Source: Pyrrhosoma nymphula (taxonomy: Eukaryota > Arthropoda > Insecta > Odonata > Coenagrionidae). Taken from it: 64,000 nucleotides of DNA. The translations under genes were made by a program, and so were the position numbers. The stretch lies in assembly GCA_963573305.1 (NCBI GenBank), contig OY754333.1, forward strand, positions 20,457,013 through 20,521,012. The letters are read 5' to 3'. How positions within the stretch are numbered: position 1 is the first letter of the stretch; the number at the start of each line of letters is the position of its first letter. This document shows, one piece after another, positions 1-10,489 of this stretch. The notes beneath the pieces are model-generated. The model was not told the DNA's origin. It worked only from the letters and a program-made list of their open reading frames with translations, and did not search any database.

Positions 1-237
1 TTAATTTGGGCTATGAAGCAGTATTTGAAACAAGAATGTTAGCCGGTAAAAAATCAAGCTGCACGTTTTTAGCTGACAACTCCACTCAAATATCCTGCAC
101 CTTTTTGAGAATTTCAGAATGAAACCGTCTCTTCGATAAAGCTCTAACTCAAGCCCTTAGTCTTATATCATAGGTCCGTGACAGAGCATCTATATTAAGA
201 TAAAATATTTATTCTATTAATTCTATAATCGAGGCCA

Positions 238-798
238 TTTACGATAGTTTGAGCGAGATGTTTCACTAGTCACCATATTCGAATTTTATTTTATTTTTAT
301 TTCAGTGGCTGTAATAAGTATAAAGTAAATATTTTAACATTAATGGCGCAAAAATATAGTTTTATGTGCCAAAAATTCTCATTAATTAAATAAATATATC
401 TACTTAAGTCTCTAGCTTGACACATTTTTTCACGTCGTACTGTGAAAACATCTTCACAAGTGAAGGTTTTTTTGCGATTCTGTGAGTGAGATACTTCGGT
501 GAGTAATTGATTAATTTTTATAAACAGTAAAAAAACACACTAACTACACACCGTTAGTTTTTTGACGAAATCTAGATGTTGAAAATTCCCAATTTTTTCC
601 ATATTCTCCCTCTGTAGCGCTCAGCTGTAATCAATACCATGTAAAACAGCTTGTATTTTCAGGCAAATTGCTCGAAAAGTAGTTTAGCAAAGGGTTAATA
701 TTTTTAAATCATTTGAAAGATGGGAGTTTTATCTTTAAAAATTAAGTCAAAAACATCAAATTCTAGGTGAAGTAATATTTCTCTCAAACTACCTTAAG
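238..798. mobile_element. MITE family A, copy 1
   Basis: This is one of six related copies in the window, about 560 bp long with no coding capacity. The left end carries GTTTGAGCGAGAT and the right end reads as its reverse complement (TCTCTCAAAC, then TACCTTAAG), giving terminal inverted repeats of roughly 25 bp bounded by a TTAAG-like motif. The interior shares blocks with the other copies, such as GGTGAGTAATTGATTAATTTTTA and the CACCGTTAGTTTTTTGACGA segment. It is a non-autonomous DNA transposon; the superfamily is not resolved. Confidence 0.72.
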
Positions 799-1094
799 AA
801 TTGTCCCAAACACCTGAAGCGTACCTTGTTTAAAAAGCTTTAAATATCAATTCTTCTTTGACCCAATTCTTAGGGTAAGCCACAAATGACAAAGTCGAAG
901 GATAATGCTCTCACGCTAATTATAAGGTCAGTATACTCAATGCAAAAATCATTAAGATTGACGTGGGCTAGACACGTGAATCTAACGATTGCCAAATGCC
1001 TCTCGCGAGTAATTAGCCAGTTATTAACCTCCGCATCTCTGCGGAGATACCTCTGGTAACCTTCTATGTCATCATCATAGCATTAACAATAAAC

Positions 1095-1540
1095 AGAGGG
1101 AGCGTTCCATTTGCGCTGTCCACTTCGAAACACAACAGCACACTTGCTTTCCATTTGTTTCAAACCCCTGAGAACTAGACAGCGCATTTCAAAACAGTTC
1201 GGGAGCAGAGTTACTGAGGGGTAGAAAACAAAGGAACTTCGATAGTCGCATCCGTGATTGATGTTTGTGGGCTGATTTTCAGTAAGGGCGTCGAACAAAG
1301 ATAACGTAAGGTTTTTAATTACTTTCTGATAATATGCTTGGGTTTTTGAATACGTATTGTGAACGAACTCGATCAATATACCAAAAACATCATCCGTGAC
1401 TACTGTGAACCTACAGAATGCCCCATACTGGCGGGTGACAGAACGTATCGCCACCGCAAATCGATTCATGGTCGTTCCTGTTCCTAAAATTGCGCCGATG
1501 TGTTCGGATATGCCATGACTTCAACACATTTTATGAAAAG
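1095..1540. repeat. Unclassified dispersed repeat B, copy 1
   Basis: This segment is similar, in the same orientation, to 8095-9075, where the copy is split by a MITE A. Shared blocks include GAAACACAACAGC, GGAACTTCGA and CGAACTCGAT, and the downstream CTACAGAATGC stretch. The minus strand here contains a 128-codon ORF (1083-1469), but the second copy is not open, so I treat the ORF as incidental or as a remnant of an unrecognised element. I do not recognise the family. Confidence 0.55.
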
Positions 1541-1713
1541 TTTCCAGTGGTAAACTTCCCATCGCATTTGCTATATGGTTACAATAACAGGGAATAGTTT
1601 GTCATGGCTAAAGTCAATTCACAATCTCAGGTAGATCAAACACATGGTGTGGAAAAAATATGGCCATTAAATATGAACATTGGTGATTTCATTTTTGAAC
1701 AGCAGTTTCTCCA

Positions 1714-1830
1714 TGCTATAATAATAATAATAATAATAATAAAACGTCTTTATTGGGCGAGATTGGGACTAGAAAGTCCCATCTTCCATCTAACCCCTAT
1801 CGTATTCGCCTTGTGAAACCGACTTCTAAA
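1714..1830 (-). mobile_element. LINE 3-prime tail with (TTA)n
   Basis: Read on the minus strand, the segment holds a short hairpin (GGGACTTTCTAGTCCC), an AATAAA-like signal and a run of about eight TTA units. This is the usual layout of a CR1/L2/Jockey-type LINE 3-prime end. No coding part is attached, so the insertion is either extremely 5-prime truncated or a SINE that borrowed this tail. Confidence 0.45.
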
Positions 1831-3735
1831 TCCGTTCTTCTTTCAATTTTATGAATCCCCGGATGTACCTAAGATGACTGAAAAATTATTTCTGATTCGC
1901 TCGGCTAAATTAATTCTAGCAAAGCATTAGTCTGCTCTTCATTACAACAAACGTGTGAATTAGATCCTCCCGGTGTCATTACCATTTATCGAAGCTGTGC
2001 GAAAAGAAAAGCAAATTCACTCCCTGTGCGAAATGAACCTGCATAGGCTGCTGCAAATCCCTCCATTGATATGAAAAGATGGCTAGGTCCAGTTTAAATA
2101 GACGACGATACGCCAGTTTCATACAGTTTTATCTTTGGGATATTATAATTAATCAATCTTTAAAGTTAAGTTAAATATAGTATTATTACTATAATACACT
2201 TTGAAAAATAGGCCCAGAAACTTTAATTATTTGATAAAACATTTCTCATTCATTGCATAAATATAGTTTTAAATGCGTAAATCCCCATCAGGCTGTCCCC
2301 TTTCGAAATGATCACGGTCTAAAAAGGTTAAACCTCGGTCATATGTCTGTAAAGCTAACTCTGCTTTGATGATTTCCTCCAAACTGCCCTATACTTTTGC
2401 TTCAGCTACAAAAAATATATTTGAATATAATTTTTGAACATCTAGCATAATATTTGAAACAAAAATGTTTTAATATAACTTATATTTTAATTAAAAATAT
2501 ATTATAATTAAAATCAAAATTTAGATGTAACAAATAGTTACCCAGGGGAAAGCGATCAATTTAAAATTACTGAACCGCAATCCTCAATCTGAACATCCAC
2601 ATGTTTCTAACGCAGCGAAGGCTGTTCATCAATACCGAGAAATTATCAATTTTCTCGCGCTAAGAAGAAAATCAAACTACCATAGGCTGGATTATCGCGA
2701 CCGCCCGCAACGGTAAACAAGTAATAATTGATGAAACACAAAATTTATCAGTTCATAAAAAGTCTAGTCATCGTCATTCCGAGGCGTCAAAACTGCTGTT
2801 CATCAATATTTCTTGCGTAAAGAAATCCTTTAGCCTCCATGATCATGCACCCAGCATACGATCACGAGAAAACTTTTATACCTCCTTGTCCAATAACGAA
2901 GCTTCCTTAGGTCACACGATGACAGCTGATCGTGGACAAACTTTAAAATGATTATCATGTTTTCTTTTATGTCGGTAAGGTGGTTGTATATCGATTACAG
3001 CATCTGGCAGCTGGATTTTGTATCTTGATATATTGAACCCGACAATGCCTGAAGACATTCCCATTACACTTTATCACCACGTGAACACAAGTAAGATTTT
3101 CTGTCCAACCAGGACTCATTGAGTGATCAAAGTTCCATTGGTCTTCTACAAAGTCAATGATAAGTCACAAATAACTCCTGAATTTTGATTTCCCCGACCA
3201 CGAGGAGAGTTTTCTTCAACTTTCCTGCTAAAAATATTTTTTCACAGCACTGAACTTTCAATAAAGCACCTCGTACCTGTAATTTCATCATCCTTTTTTA
3301 CAATAATTCTATCCAGGCAAGAAGTTTTTAACACGTTTTTTAAAATTCAATCTGTGCTGCATATAAAATTCCTTTTGCAGTATCTTACTCATCCATTGTA
3401 TATCTTATTTATTTCTTGTTATTTCTTATCTCTCGGGAAATTGTTATTTAGCAACAAACAATATCTGTTGATGCTTAACCATACCATCTGGTACCATCCA
3501 TACAATAAATTACTTAAAAATAACAACAGTACCATCCATAGTTTAAAGAAGAGAGTCAAGGGAACCACGCGGTACGATAGCATACTTGCGAATTTTGAAG
3601 GCATTAAAATGCACAGTCGGACATATTGGGCAGATCAGTTGTGCGGCTTAATGGGCCGAAAGCATAGGTATTTGGGCGGGATTACGATCGAAGTTTTCTG
3701 ACGTGACGTTTACGAACAGAGATAGGCAAAGGAAA
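1831..3735. other. No feature recognised
   Basis: AT-rich sequence. The ORFs at 3354-3701 and 3419-3604 overlap on opposite strands and show no motif I recognise. I see no repeat shared with the rest of the window. Confidence 0.5.
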
Positions 3736-3739
3736 AAGA

Positions 3740-4000
3740 ATGATTAAAATGTTGCATCTAATTTTGTGGAACAAGAACATAACACATGAAACTAAAAGAA
3801 ATATTTTTAAAACAATGATAGAACCAGTTATGACGTACGGGTCAGATATCTGGGTTGTTGATAAAAATATGTCTCAGAGATTAATGTCGGCTGAAATATC
3901 ATGCTGGAGGAGATGCTGTAACTTAACCCTGTTAGATCATGTAACAAATAATTATATTAGGGAAAAAATGTCAACAAAAACAATTTTAGAAACCATATAT
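3740..4000 (+). pseudogene. LINE reverse transcriptase C-terminal fragment (upstream half)
   Basis: The translation contains the conserved post-RT region of endonuclease-type non-LTR retrotransposons: a THETKRNIFKTMIEPVMTYGSD segment, which is the usual 'joined to common ancestor, YGsexxW' block, followed by SAEISCWRRCC. The catalytic RT core is missing. The reading frame runs into a TTTATTTA-rich stretch at about 3995 and resumes as the C-terminal tail at about 4545, so the fragment appears split by a later insertion of some 540 bp. Any function is lost. The family is related to, but different from, the full-length LINE at 36-39 kb. Confidence 0.7.
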
Positions 4001-4544
4001 TTATTTATTTATTTCAAAGTCTCCAAAAACGGCACAAAGGCTTCTTACATTGGCCGACAAACAAACAAATAAATAGAAATTTTAACAAAATATACTCTAA
4101 AAATTTAAAACATAACAGATAAATAGAAAAATACGTAGGAGATAAAGCTTGGGATTCGAATTTATGGACAAGGAGATGGGATAGATGGAGTCAACTCGGT
4201 AATATGTTTTCTGAGGACTGATTTGAAAACGGAGGGTGTGGAGAAGAGGTCAAGGGAGGGTAACTGCGAGGCTAGGGAGTCAGAAAGTTTTTGGTATACG
4301 GTAGAATAAGGAACGGTGGGATATTGAGAGTCTGAATTTGGGAATGTCAAGAAGGGAGTTATGGCGTAGGGAACGAGGAGGAACATGAAGAGGAAAGAGA
4401 GGAAGAAGGCAGTTGGTACGGAGAGAGCCACTCCAAATGCTATGGAGGAACTTCATGTCGCATAGTACATGACGGAGAGAGAGATTTGGGATTGAAAAGG
4501 AAGAAAGGATGTATTCTTTTAATAAGTTTATGAAGGAAGGGATA
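4001..4544. repeat. Probable insertion separating two halves of a LINE tail
   Basis: The LINE coding sequence stops at about 4000 and picks up at about 4545. Between them lie an AT-rich stretch to about 4140 and then a purine-rich block to about 4530, with no recognised coding sequence and no clear target-site duplication. A poorly conserved stretch of the same LINE is an alternative for part of it. Confidence 0.35.
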
Positions 4545-4764
4545 TGACAAACAACTGAAATGGTACGGACATCTAAGACGCATGAAGAAGGAAAGAATAT
4601 CATCAAGGGTTTGGAAATGGACTCCAGTGGATAGAAATGAGAGAGGAAGGCCTAGGAAAAAATCCAAAGAAAATATAGAGTTGGAAATGAGAAGAAGAGG
4701 ATTAAAACCTGGAGACTGGGACGATAAAGAAAACTGGCGTTTGGGATGCGAGAAGCGGCATTAA
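4545..4764 (+). pseudogene. LINE C-terminal tail (downstream half)
   Basis: The translation reads LKWYGHLRRM, then WKWTPVDRNERGRPRKK and DWDDKENWR. This is the classic C-terminus of endonuclease/RT LINEs (a 'GHxxRM' motif, a basic 'GRPRKxW' motif, then a tryptophan-rich end). It continues the fragment at 3740-4000. It ends with a stop at 4762-4764 and is followed by a (CA)n run. It is 5-prime truncated and has no catalytic residues. Confidence 0.72.
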
Positions 4765-4780
4765 GCTGCAAAAAATTCGC

Positions 4781-4801
4781 TATACACACACACACACACA
4801 C
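4781..4801. repeat. (CA)n microsatellite
   Basis: About ten uninterrupted CA units, lying between the LINE tail and the PLE-like segment. Confidence 0.9.
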
Positions 4802-4849
4802 AAATATAAATATAGTTTTAAAAACACAGGCACACGAAAATAAAAAGAA

Positions 4850-4990
4850 GGGCACTCATAAAATATTTTACGGAACGTTTCGACGGTCAGATCGTCGGAA
4901 ACAAGAGACTAACTAGTGATCTGTTACCTTGTGGGGGGGGGAGGCGGAACAGGAGAAGGGAAGGGGACTGGTGGGGAGTGGGAGCGAGGG
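4850..4990 (-). mobile_element. Penelope-like element terminal segment
   Basis: On the minus strand the segment has a C-rich tract, then GATCTGACCGTCGAAACGTT. This is the arrangement seen at PLE termini: a pyrimidine tract downstream of the endonuclease gene, then a hammerhead-like core ending in GAAAC. The other PLE in this window (12.66-12.80 kb) has the same order. The ribozyme core here is shortened (CTGAC instead of CTGANGA), so self-cleavage is doubtful. No GIY-YIG coding sequence is attached. Confidence 0.5.
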
Positions 4991-5560
4991 GTGGCTATTG
5001 GTCAGTGGGACAAATTGAGCCCGAGCGATTCATATGCTCTTAAGATCTAAATGAATGCCATCTCACGAGTCCTCAATTCGATATTTGTTGCTGATTCGGG
5101 AAGGGCTTCTAGTATAGAGAGAGAGACACATTTATTAAAGGTTTTGCGACGGGAAGCGGTATGTTTAGGAATAGGATCAATGAAGGGAGACATTTGGTAA
5201 GCGGATTGTCCGTTGAAATGAAGGGAGAACATTTGGTTCGCGCATTGTCCGTTGACGACGCCGTCAACGTCCGGCCATCGTAATGGGCTTCAATACATTA
5301 CAATGACCAAGCTCCGCGAAGACGAGCGTCACGTCAGGAAACGTGGATCGTAATCCCACCTTTAGTAGCGGAATCGACACGGTATTGTAATGATTAATCT
5401 ATAAAAATGCGAGGTAGAAAATAATGAAAAAAACATGCATAACTCATACATTAAGTTGGTTGGAGGAATTGCGTGCGATGGCCATGTTAGGTGGAAAATA
5501 TTTTGCAAAAAAAGCTCTACTTTCGTCAGTTCAGACGCGATCTACTCTCATCTTTAATGT
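4991..5560. other. No feature recognised
   Basis: Mixed-composition sequence. The minus ORF at 5047-5232 and the plus ORF at 5424-5753 have no recognised domain. An imperfect local duplication (GGGAGACATTTGGTAAGCG and GGGAGAACATTTGGTTCGCG, each followed by GATTGTCCGTTGA or similar) lies at 5180-5260. Confidence 0.4.
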
Positions 5561-5564
5561 ATGG

Positions 5565-5712
5565 AACCACTCCACCTTTACTCTCACCATTTCCAACACT
5601 CCTTCGCATCTCAAAAATCGCATCCTCCATCAACTTCCTTACCTTTCTCCGAATCTCTTCTTTCTTCCGCAACCATCCAACACTTCCTCGTTTGTTTTCC
5701 CTCCGACACAAC
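5565..5712 (-). pseudogene. Decayed LINE-A fragment
   Basis: On the minus strand the nucleotides for a TNEEVLD segment followed by a charged helix correspond to the C-terminal region of the full-length LINE at 36-39 kb (its TNEEVLDMVGEE block). Frameshifts are evident. It is a short dead fragment. Confidence 0.45.
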
Positions 5713-6050
5713 TAGGTTGGTTGGTTATTTTTGGCGAGATGACCAAAAACTAAGGTCATTTTATAGCCATTGAGGACCGGTGGTTAGGTTGCCGAGGGAA
5801 AGATTGATGACTTTCCATCCTGCCAGGCTTAAAGACGATACGAAGACGTGGAAATTATCATGAGAAAAAATCGGCCTGGAATAGGCACCGATACTACGGA
5901 ACTTTGGCTTGTTGGGCTAATGTTACGCAGGCCACCACGCTAACCAGGGGTCCCTAGTTTTTGAAGAAATTTTAGAGGTACAGTAGCAATTCTATTGGGT
6001 CGATGAGGTGGATCTGTTACATGATGAAAGTAAAAACAAATATTGCAGTT
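5713..6050. other. No feature recognised
   Basis: No coding or repeat signal that I can support. Confidence 0.4.
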
Positions 6051-6069
6051 TTCCACAAGAAACAAGTTA

Positions 6070-6165
6070 CTTGTTAAATTAATTAGGTCACTATATAATG
6101 ACGTAGTCCGTCGAAACTAGTCGTGCAATTAAATGTTTTGCTCGTGGAAAACTGTAACATCTGTT
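6070..6165 (+). mobile_element. Possible decayed PLE fold-back
   Basis: TCCGTCGAAACTAGTCGTGC resembles the PLE ribozyme-end signature seen at 9.62 kb (GGTCGAAACCGGTCGTG). The stretch is flanked by short inverted arms (GCAGTTTTCCAC and GTGGAAAACTG). The arms are short and diverged, and no target-site duplication is visible. Confidence 0.3.
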
Positions 6166-6713
6166 TTTAATCTCATTTATTTTGGGGGATTCAAGAGAAC
6201 TAAATATTGTGCCCTGTCCAATCATCAAAGATGGCAGCGCAAAGGGAAAAGAAGATTTCAAAGAAGGCACTGTCGAATGAGGTTGAATCAAATGACAGCA
6301 ATTATGCCGTGCTTAGCTACGCTACGACAATTTGCCACACTGTCGAGTAGAACAACGATGCAATACAGAGAAATTGCCTAGAGAACAAAATCCACCTTGA
6401 CGAAATCAGGAAGCCTGGGTATCCTAGTGATCAGCTTGTAGGCCCGGAAAAGACTAAGGCCAGTGCTCCATTCTCAGTTCAGGTTGATTTTTTTCTCGTG
6501 GGTTTTACGTTGCTCGTCGTAGGAAATTCCACGCCATCACCGTTCAGTGTGGCGGGATGTAAAATCATCATTAGAAGAAAACTGTTAACGGGAAAGCTTA
6601 GTAATAACCAGGACGGTGGAAACGGCTTATAAAGATGCTTTATGCTCCAGCTAGATTATAACCCGTCAAAAATGACAGGTAATATACCCAGTCTTGCAAA
6701 TATTATTAGTATA
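6166..6713. other. No feature recognised
   Basis: No supported feature. Confidence 0.4.
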
Positions 6714-7290
6714 TAAGAGGTGTGATAAGAAAATAACGGGGATTTTCGTTTTTCTTAAAGAATATTTATTTATTTATTAATCAATATCAATTTTGCCCCT
6801 TCAAAGTAATCCCCCTTGGATATAATACACTTGTGCCAGCGGATTTTCCAATCTTGGAAGCACTTCTGGAACTCACTTTTCGGTATAGAGTTCAGCTCCT
6901 TCAGCGATTCTGTTTTTATCTGATCAATGATGGAAAAACGTCGTCGTTTCATGGTTCTCTTCAGCCTCGGGAATAGAAAGAAGTCACCGGGGGGCATGTC
7001 CGGCGAATACGGTGGCTGAGGCAAAATATGTTTTGTGTTTTTTATCAAAAAAACACGAATAAGCAGTGGGGTGTGAGCGGGAGCATTATCGTGGTGCAAT
7101 TTCCACGAGTTGTTTTGCCACAATTCTGGGCGTTTTCGTCGGATTGCTTCAAACAAACGGCGCATAACTTCCAGGTTGTGTTCCTTATTGACCTTACGAC
7201 CATATGGCAGGAACTCGGAGTTATTGAAAATCGGAATTATAAATCCCGCGAAATTTAAAAATTACCTAAATTTTTTTATCACACCTCGTA
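6714..7290 (-). mobile_element. Internally deleted mariner, copy 1
   Basis: The element is bounded by TA dinucleotides. The ends GAGGTGTGATAAGAAAAT and, inverted on the right, GAGGTGTGATAAAAAAAT are terminal inverted repeats. At about 575 bp it is less than half the roughly 1.3 kb of an autonomous mariner. It keeps the 3-prime half of the transposase gene and loses the 5-prime half. A second copy at 15.1-16.6 kb has the same deletion. Confidence 0.88.
6770..7245 (-). pseudogene. Mariner transposase, C-terminal half (DD34D type)
   Basis: This is the remnant of a Tc1/mariner-superfamily DDD transposase, which cuts and pastes the element at TA sites. The frame runs from EFLPYGRKVNKEHNLEV through RRLFEAIRRKRPELW into the catalytic stretch HHDNAPAH, then PPYSPDMPPGDFFLFP. 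Between the second and third catalytic aspartates there are 34 residues, the mariner DD34D spacing. The C-terminal block (FQKCFQDWKIRWHKCI, then GDYFEG) is also typical. The first catalytic Asp and the whole DNA-binding N-terminal half are absent, replaced by a junction to the inverted repeat near 7250, so the protein cannot be active. The usual second-domain motif SPDLAP reads SPDMPP here. Confidence 0.85.
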
Positions 7291-8094
7291 TTTTATTTAT
7301 GCATGTTTTGTGTAGGTTATTTCGCTTTTAAATATGTTTATATAAAGACCGTTGCTAAATAATATATTCACCTGTGAAAGTGATACGCTGTTGACGGTAG
7401 CTATGTGGTTGCTATGCAAATTTAGCATGGGCTTATGAGTTTGAGTAAAGGCGTTTATATTTTCAATTTACAATTTATCTGGGTCGAAAATGGGAATCAG
7501 GGGATTTTTCCAGGTATATGTGATGCTATACGAAAAATAATGACGACCAAAATCAACAAAATCGGTTCATCTGTTTTCTCCATAATTGGCATCGCCTCTA
7601 TAGACTCTGGATTTTATTAGTATAAGTAGATGTTAAATCGTCCCGGAAGAAAAGAAAAAATATGAGAAAAGAGAACTGCCCAAGCGCTGTCTCTTCCGTC
7701 GAAAGTAAATGTATTTCAAGCAGAAGCTTGCAAAAATCAATACGTTTGCAATATCTTCAATATCTGAGCTGAGCTTCTAACCGTTAAGTTTCGATCGCGG
7801 TTATTTCCTTTTGCAATTTTGCAAAGGATATCTCGTGACTGAATGCGAGTAATTGTTAACAGGAAGGACACAATGAAGTCAATTAGGAAACCTTGTGACT
7901 TCATACTTCGTATCGGCTATCTTGGTTGAAAACGTTTGACTTCTTTTGAAAACTTAAGTGGGATAAATATGACCATGAGATCATACTCAGGTTTAATTGC
8001 GAGCGAAATAATCTTCAGACGCAAAGAGTGAGGAGAAGAATATATGACTCACAGTCAGAGTACTTTGGTAGCTCAAATCTTATTGGGAAACATT
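7291..8094. other. No feature recognised
   Basis: The plus ORF at 7435-7620 has no recognised domain. Nothing else is supported. Confidence 0.4.
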
Positions 8095-9075
8095 GGGAAT
8101 GTTCCAGTCGCTCTAGTGCTCTTCCCACTTTGAAACACAACAGCGCACTTGCCTTCCAGTAGTTTTAGACACTGTGCACTAGGCAATGCACTTCAAAACT
8201 GGTCAGAAGCAGAATTTATGTGCGCTAAGCAACAAAAGAACTTCGAAAATCGGATCCGCGATTGTTGTTTTTGTGTCTGACTGTCTGTAAAGGCGTAAAA
8301 CAGTTAATGCAAATTTTTTTATCACTCACGATTTTAAGATAGCTTGTACGAGGTTTCTCCAGAGTCATAATAGATACCGTATTCAAATTTTATTTTTAAG
8401 TTTATACAACTGAAAGAACCATGCAGTTAATATTTTAACATTAATGACGCGAAAACGTTGTTCAAATTACAGAAATTCTCAGTAATTTACTAAATAAGTA
8501 TGCATACATAAAGTTTTAACTTGACTAATTTTTTTTACATGCCGTGCGCTGAAAAAAAAACTTTGCAATCAAAGATTTAAGAACTGCAGTGAGTAATCGA
8601 TTTATGTTTTTAAAAGAGTTGAGAAATCATACGAACTACAGTCACACTGTTATATTTATGATGAGATCTGTGCGCTATAAATTCTTTGTTTTTTTAATTA
8701 AGAGCCTCCGGATTGCACACCCGTTGCAATTCCTATGGGAAATTGCTGTTATGTTTTGACAAATATATCGACAAGCATAATGCGAAGTGGCTGATACTTT
8801 ATTCCAAATGGTAAGATGAGATCTTATTCTTCATGATGAGTCCAAATTCATCGAATCGTATGTGGAATGATATCTCGCTCAAGCAACTTTAAATTAATTT
8901 TTACTTTGAACGAATTCGATTACTCTTTACATTCGGCCGTAACTGTTATGCACCCACAGAATGCAACCTACCGGCATGTTGTCAAACGTTTCGCCAGCGC
9001 ACATCTATCAATTTAAAGTCATTCGTGTGCCCTGAAATGTGTACTGATCTGCACTAACTTCAATGCCTTCAATGG
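8095..9075. repeat. Repeat B, copy 2, split by a MITE
   Basis: The parts 8095-8331 and 8894-9075 together align in order with 1095-1540. The interruption is exactly the MITE A copy at 8332-8893. Copy 1 therefore serves as the empty site. Confidence 0.6.
8332..8893. mobile_element. MITE family A, copy 2
   Basis: The left end TTTTAAGATAGCTTG and the right end CTCGCTCAAGCAACTTTAAA form the family inverted repeat. The interior includes GAACTGCAGTGAGTAATCGAT and GAATGATATCTCGCTCAAGC. It lies inside repeat B, which confirms it as a discrete insertion. Confidence 0.78.
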
Positions 9076-9458
9076 TGGGCTCCCATTGAACGACGAATTT
9101 GGAGAGACACAGAATTCAACTAAAATTAGTCAACATCTACGAAGATTGGACAGATTAGTAAAAGGGCGTGTCAGGCCCAGTTTTATAATGTCTTGTTTAC
9201 GTTAACCACCCAGGTTTTTTTTTACATTGCATCAAACTGCTCGTTAAGTGACGTGAGCATAATCAATGGGAAATTGTGTTAACTTCTGTTTACATACCGA
9301 AAAATATTTAAACCGCGATTGCTATGAAACCGGAAATTAGGAATTTTTGCTTACGAGTAGTAAGGGATCAAAGCAACCACATTCTGTATTGCATATATGG
9401 GTTGTAAGCTCGGACTTTATTCTTTCTCTCTATTTGGTTTTTTTACTTTTCCTACAAC

Positions 9459-9704
9459 TACTAACAGCTCGTATAAAATCAATGGTCTGCAAGTTCACTT
9501 CGTGGAATGAATACATTTTAGGCAAAAAGAAAACATGGTTATATTCCACACACATTTATTAAGAACACGACCGGTTTCGACCTTTTCAGGTCATTCTTGT
9601 AACACTTGAGAATGACCTGAAAAGGTCGAAACCGGTCGTGTTCTTAATAAATGTGTGTGGAATATAACCAAGTTTTCTTTTTGCCTAAAATACTAACAGC
9701 TCGT
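9459..9704. mobile_element. PLE-type fold-back insertion I
   Basis: A perfect 14-bp direct repeat (TACTAACAGCTCGT at 9459-9472 and 9691-9704) flanks 218 bp. The insert is a unique tail of about 43 bp followed by a palindrome with arms of about 82 bp (9516-9598 and 9609-9690) that differ at only one or two positions. Each arm carries a hammerhead-like end, GGTCGAAACCGGTCGTG, of the kind found in PLE pseudo-LTRs. There is no coding sequence. The arm identity and intact TSD indicate a recent event. Confidence 0.82.
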
Positions 9705-9877
9705 CCCTCATTTCTTGTTCATTTACGGACTTCATCATATACATGTGCATATTTGCATGTGATTAATCCATTTATATACGTCAGCTAGATACTGTATAGT
9801 TCCTATGAAATAGATATCATATAGCGTAGTGCATGCATGATGATGATTACATCCCTATTACACACGATTTTGGTGGC

Positions 9878-10079
9878 TTTCAGTATTTTAAGAAATGGTA
9901 TTAGGCTTAACTATGTGGAAGTCACAGGCATTCATGATTAAAAATTACTTTGTTTAAATCCACACTTTTTTGTGGATTTAAACGTAGAGTCAGTAAACGT
10001 AGTCAGTAAACGTAGAGTCAGTAAACGTAGAGTCAGTAAACGTAGAGAAATAATTTTTAATCATGAATTTCAGTATTTT
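9878..10079. mobile_element. Fold-back insertion II with tandem repeat in the loop
   Basis: The 12-bp direct repeat TTTCAGTATTTT (9878-9889 and 10068-10079) flanks 178 bp. The insert has a left unique tail of about 40 bp. Outer arms TAATTTTTAATCATGAAT and its complement lie at 9930-9947 and 10051-10068, and an inner hairpin GTTTAAATCCACA/TGTGGATTTAAAC lies at 9952-9983. About four units of CGTAGAGTCAGTAAA (13-15 bp) sit at 9983-10047, between the inner and outer arms on one side only. The architecture matches the other fold-backs. Confidence 0.7.
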
Positions 10080-10204
10080 GTTGAACATTTTTTTAGGAAT
10101 ATTCGGAAAGAATCGAATATCCTAGCGACCATTACAGTTGAGAGAAAAAATAACTTCATACATCCATCCCGCTTTTCATTTTCGAAGGGGGCACAGTTAA
10201 AAAG

Positions 10205-10489
10205 GCTTAATAGGACTTTAAAACTGGCACTGTTTTTATAATTTCTTCCATACCGCTCTATCCTAGCATACTCATTTGAATTCAGTTACACTCGTACATT
10301 GCTTATTTCACACCTTCCTGTCCTTAAGACTCCTAATATTCCTTCTCTTAACAGTAACTTCATCTACATTCACACATGAGTTTTATGCGGTCTACCCCAT
10401 AAATCGTACCCTTCCTTGGCTCTCACATGCACTCCTAACCCTCCTGCTTTTACCACACATAATTCTCAGATACCCATTACCCATCTCAT
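10205..10489 (-). repeat. Dispersed repeat F, copy 1
   Basis: The block containing TCCTTAAGACTCCTAATATTCC is shared with 33100-33190 plus 33903-33960. The minus-strand translation is basic (RRNIRSLKDRKV) and looks like a decayed LINE segment, but I cannot place it in a family. Confidence 0.4.

Noticed and set aside
1083..1469. 128-codon minus ORF as a possible host exon
   Set aside because: It lies in repeat B, whose second copy is not open; no known domain.
9983..10047. CRISPR-like array
   Set aside because: Units are contiguous with no unique spacers, and the context is a eukaryotic fold-back insertion.
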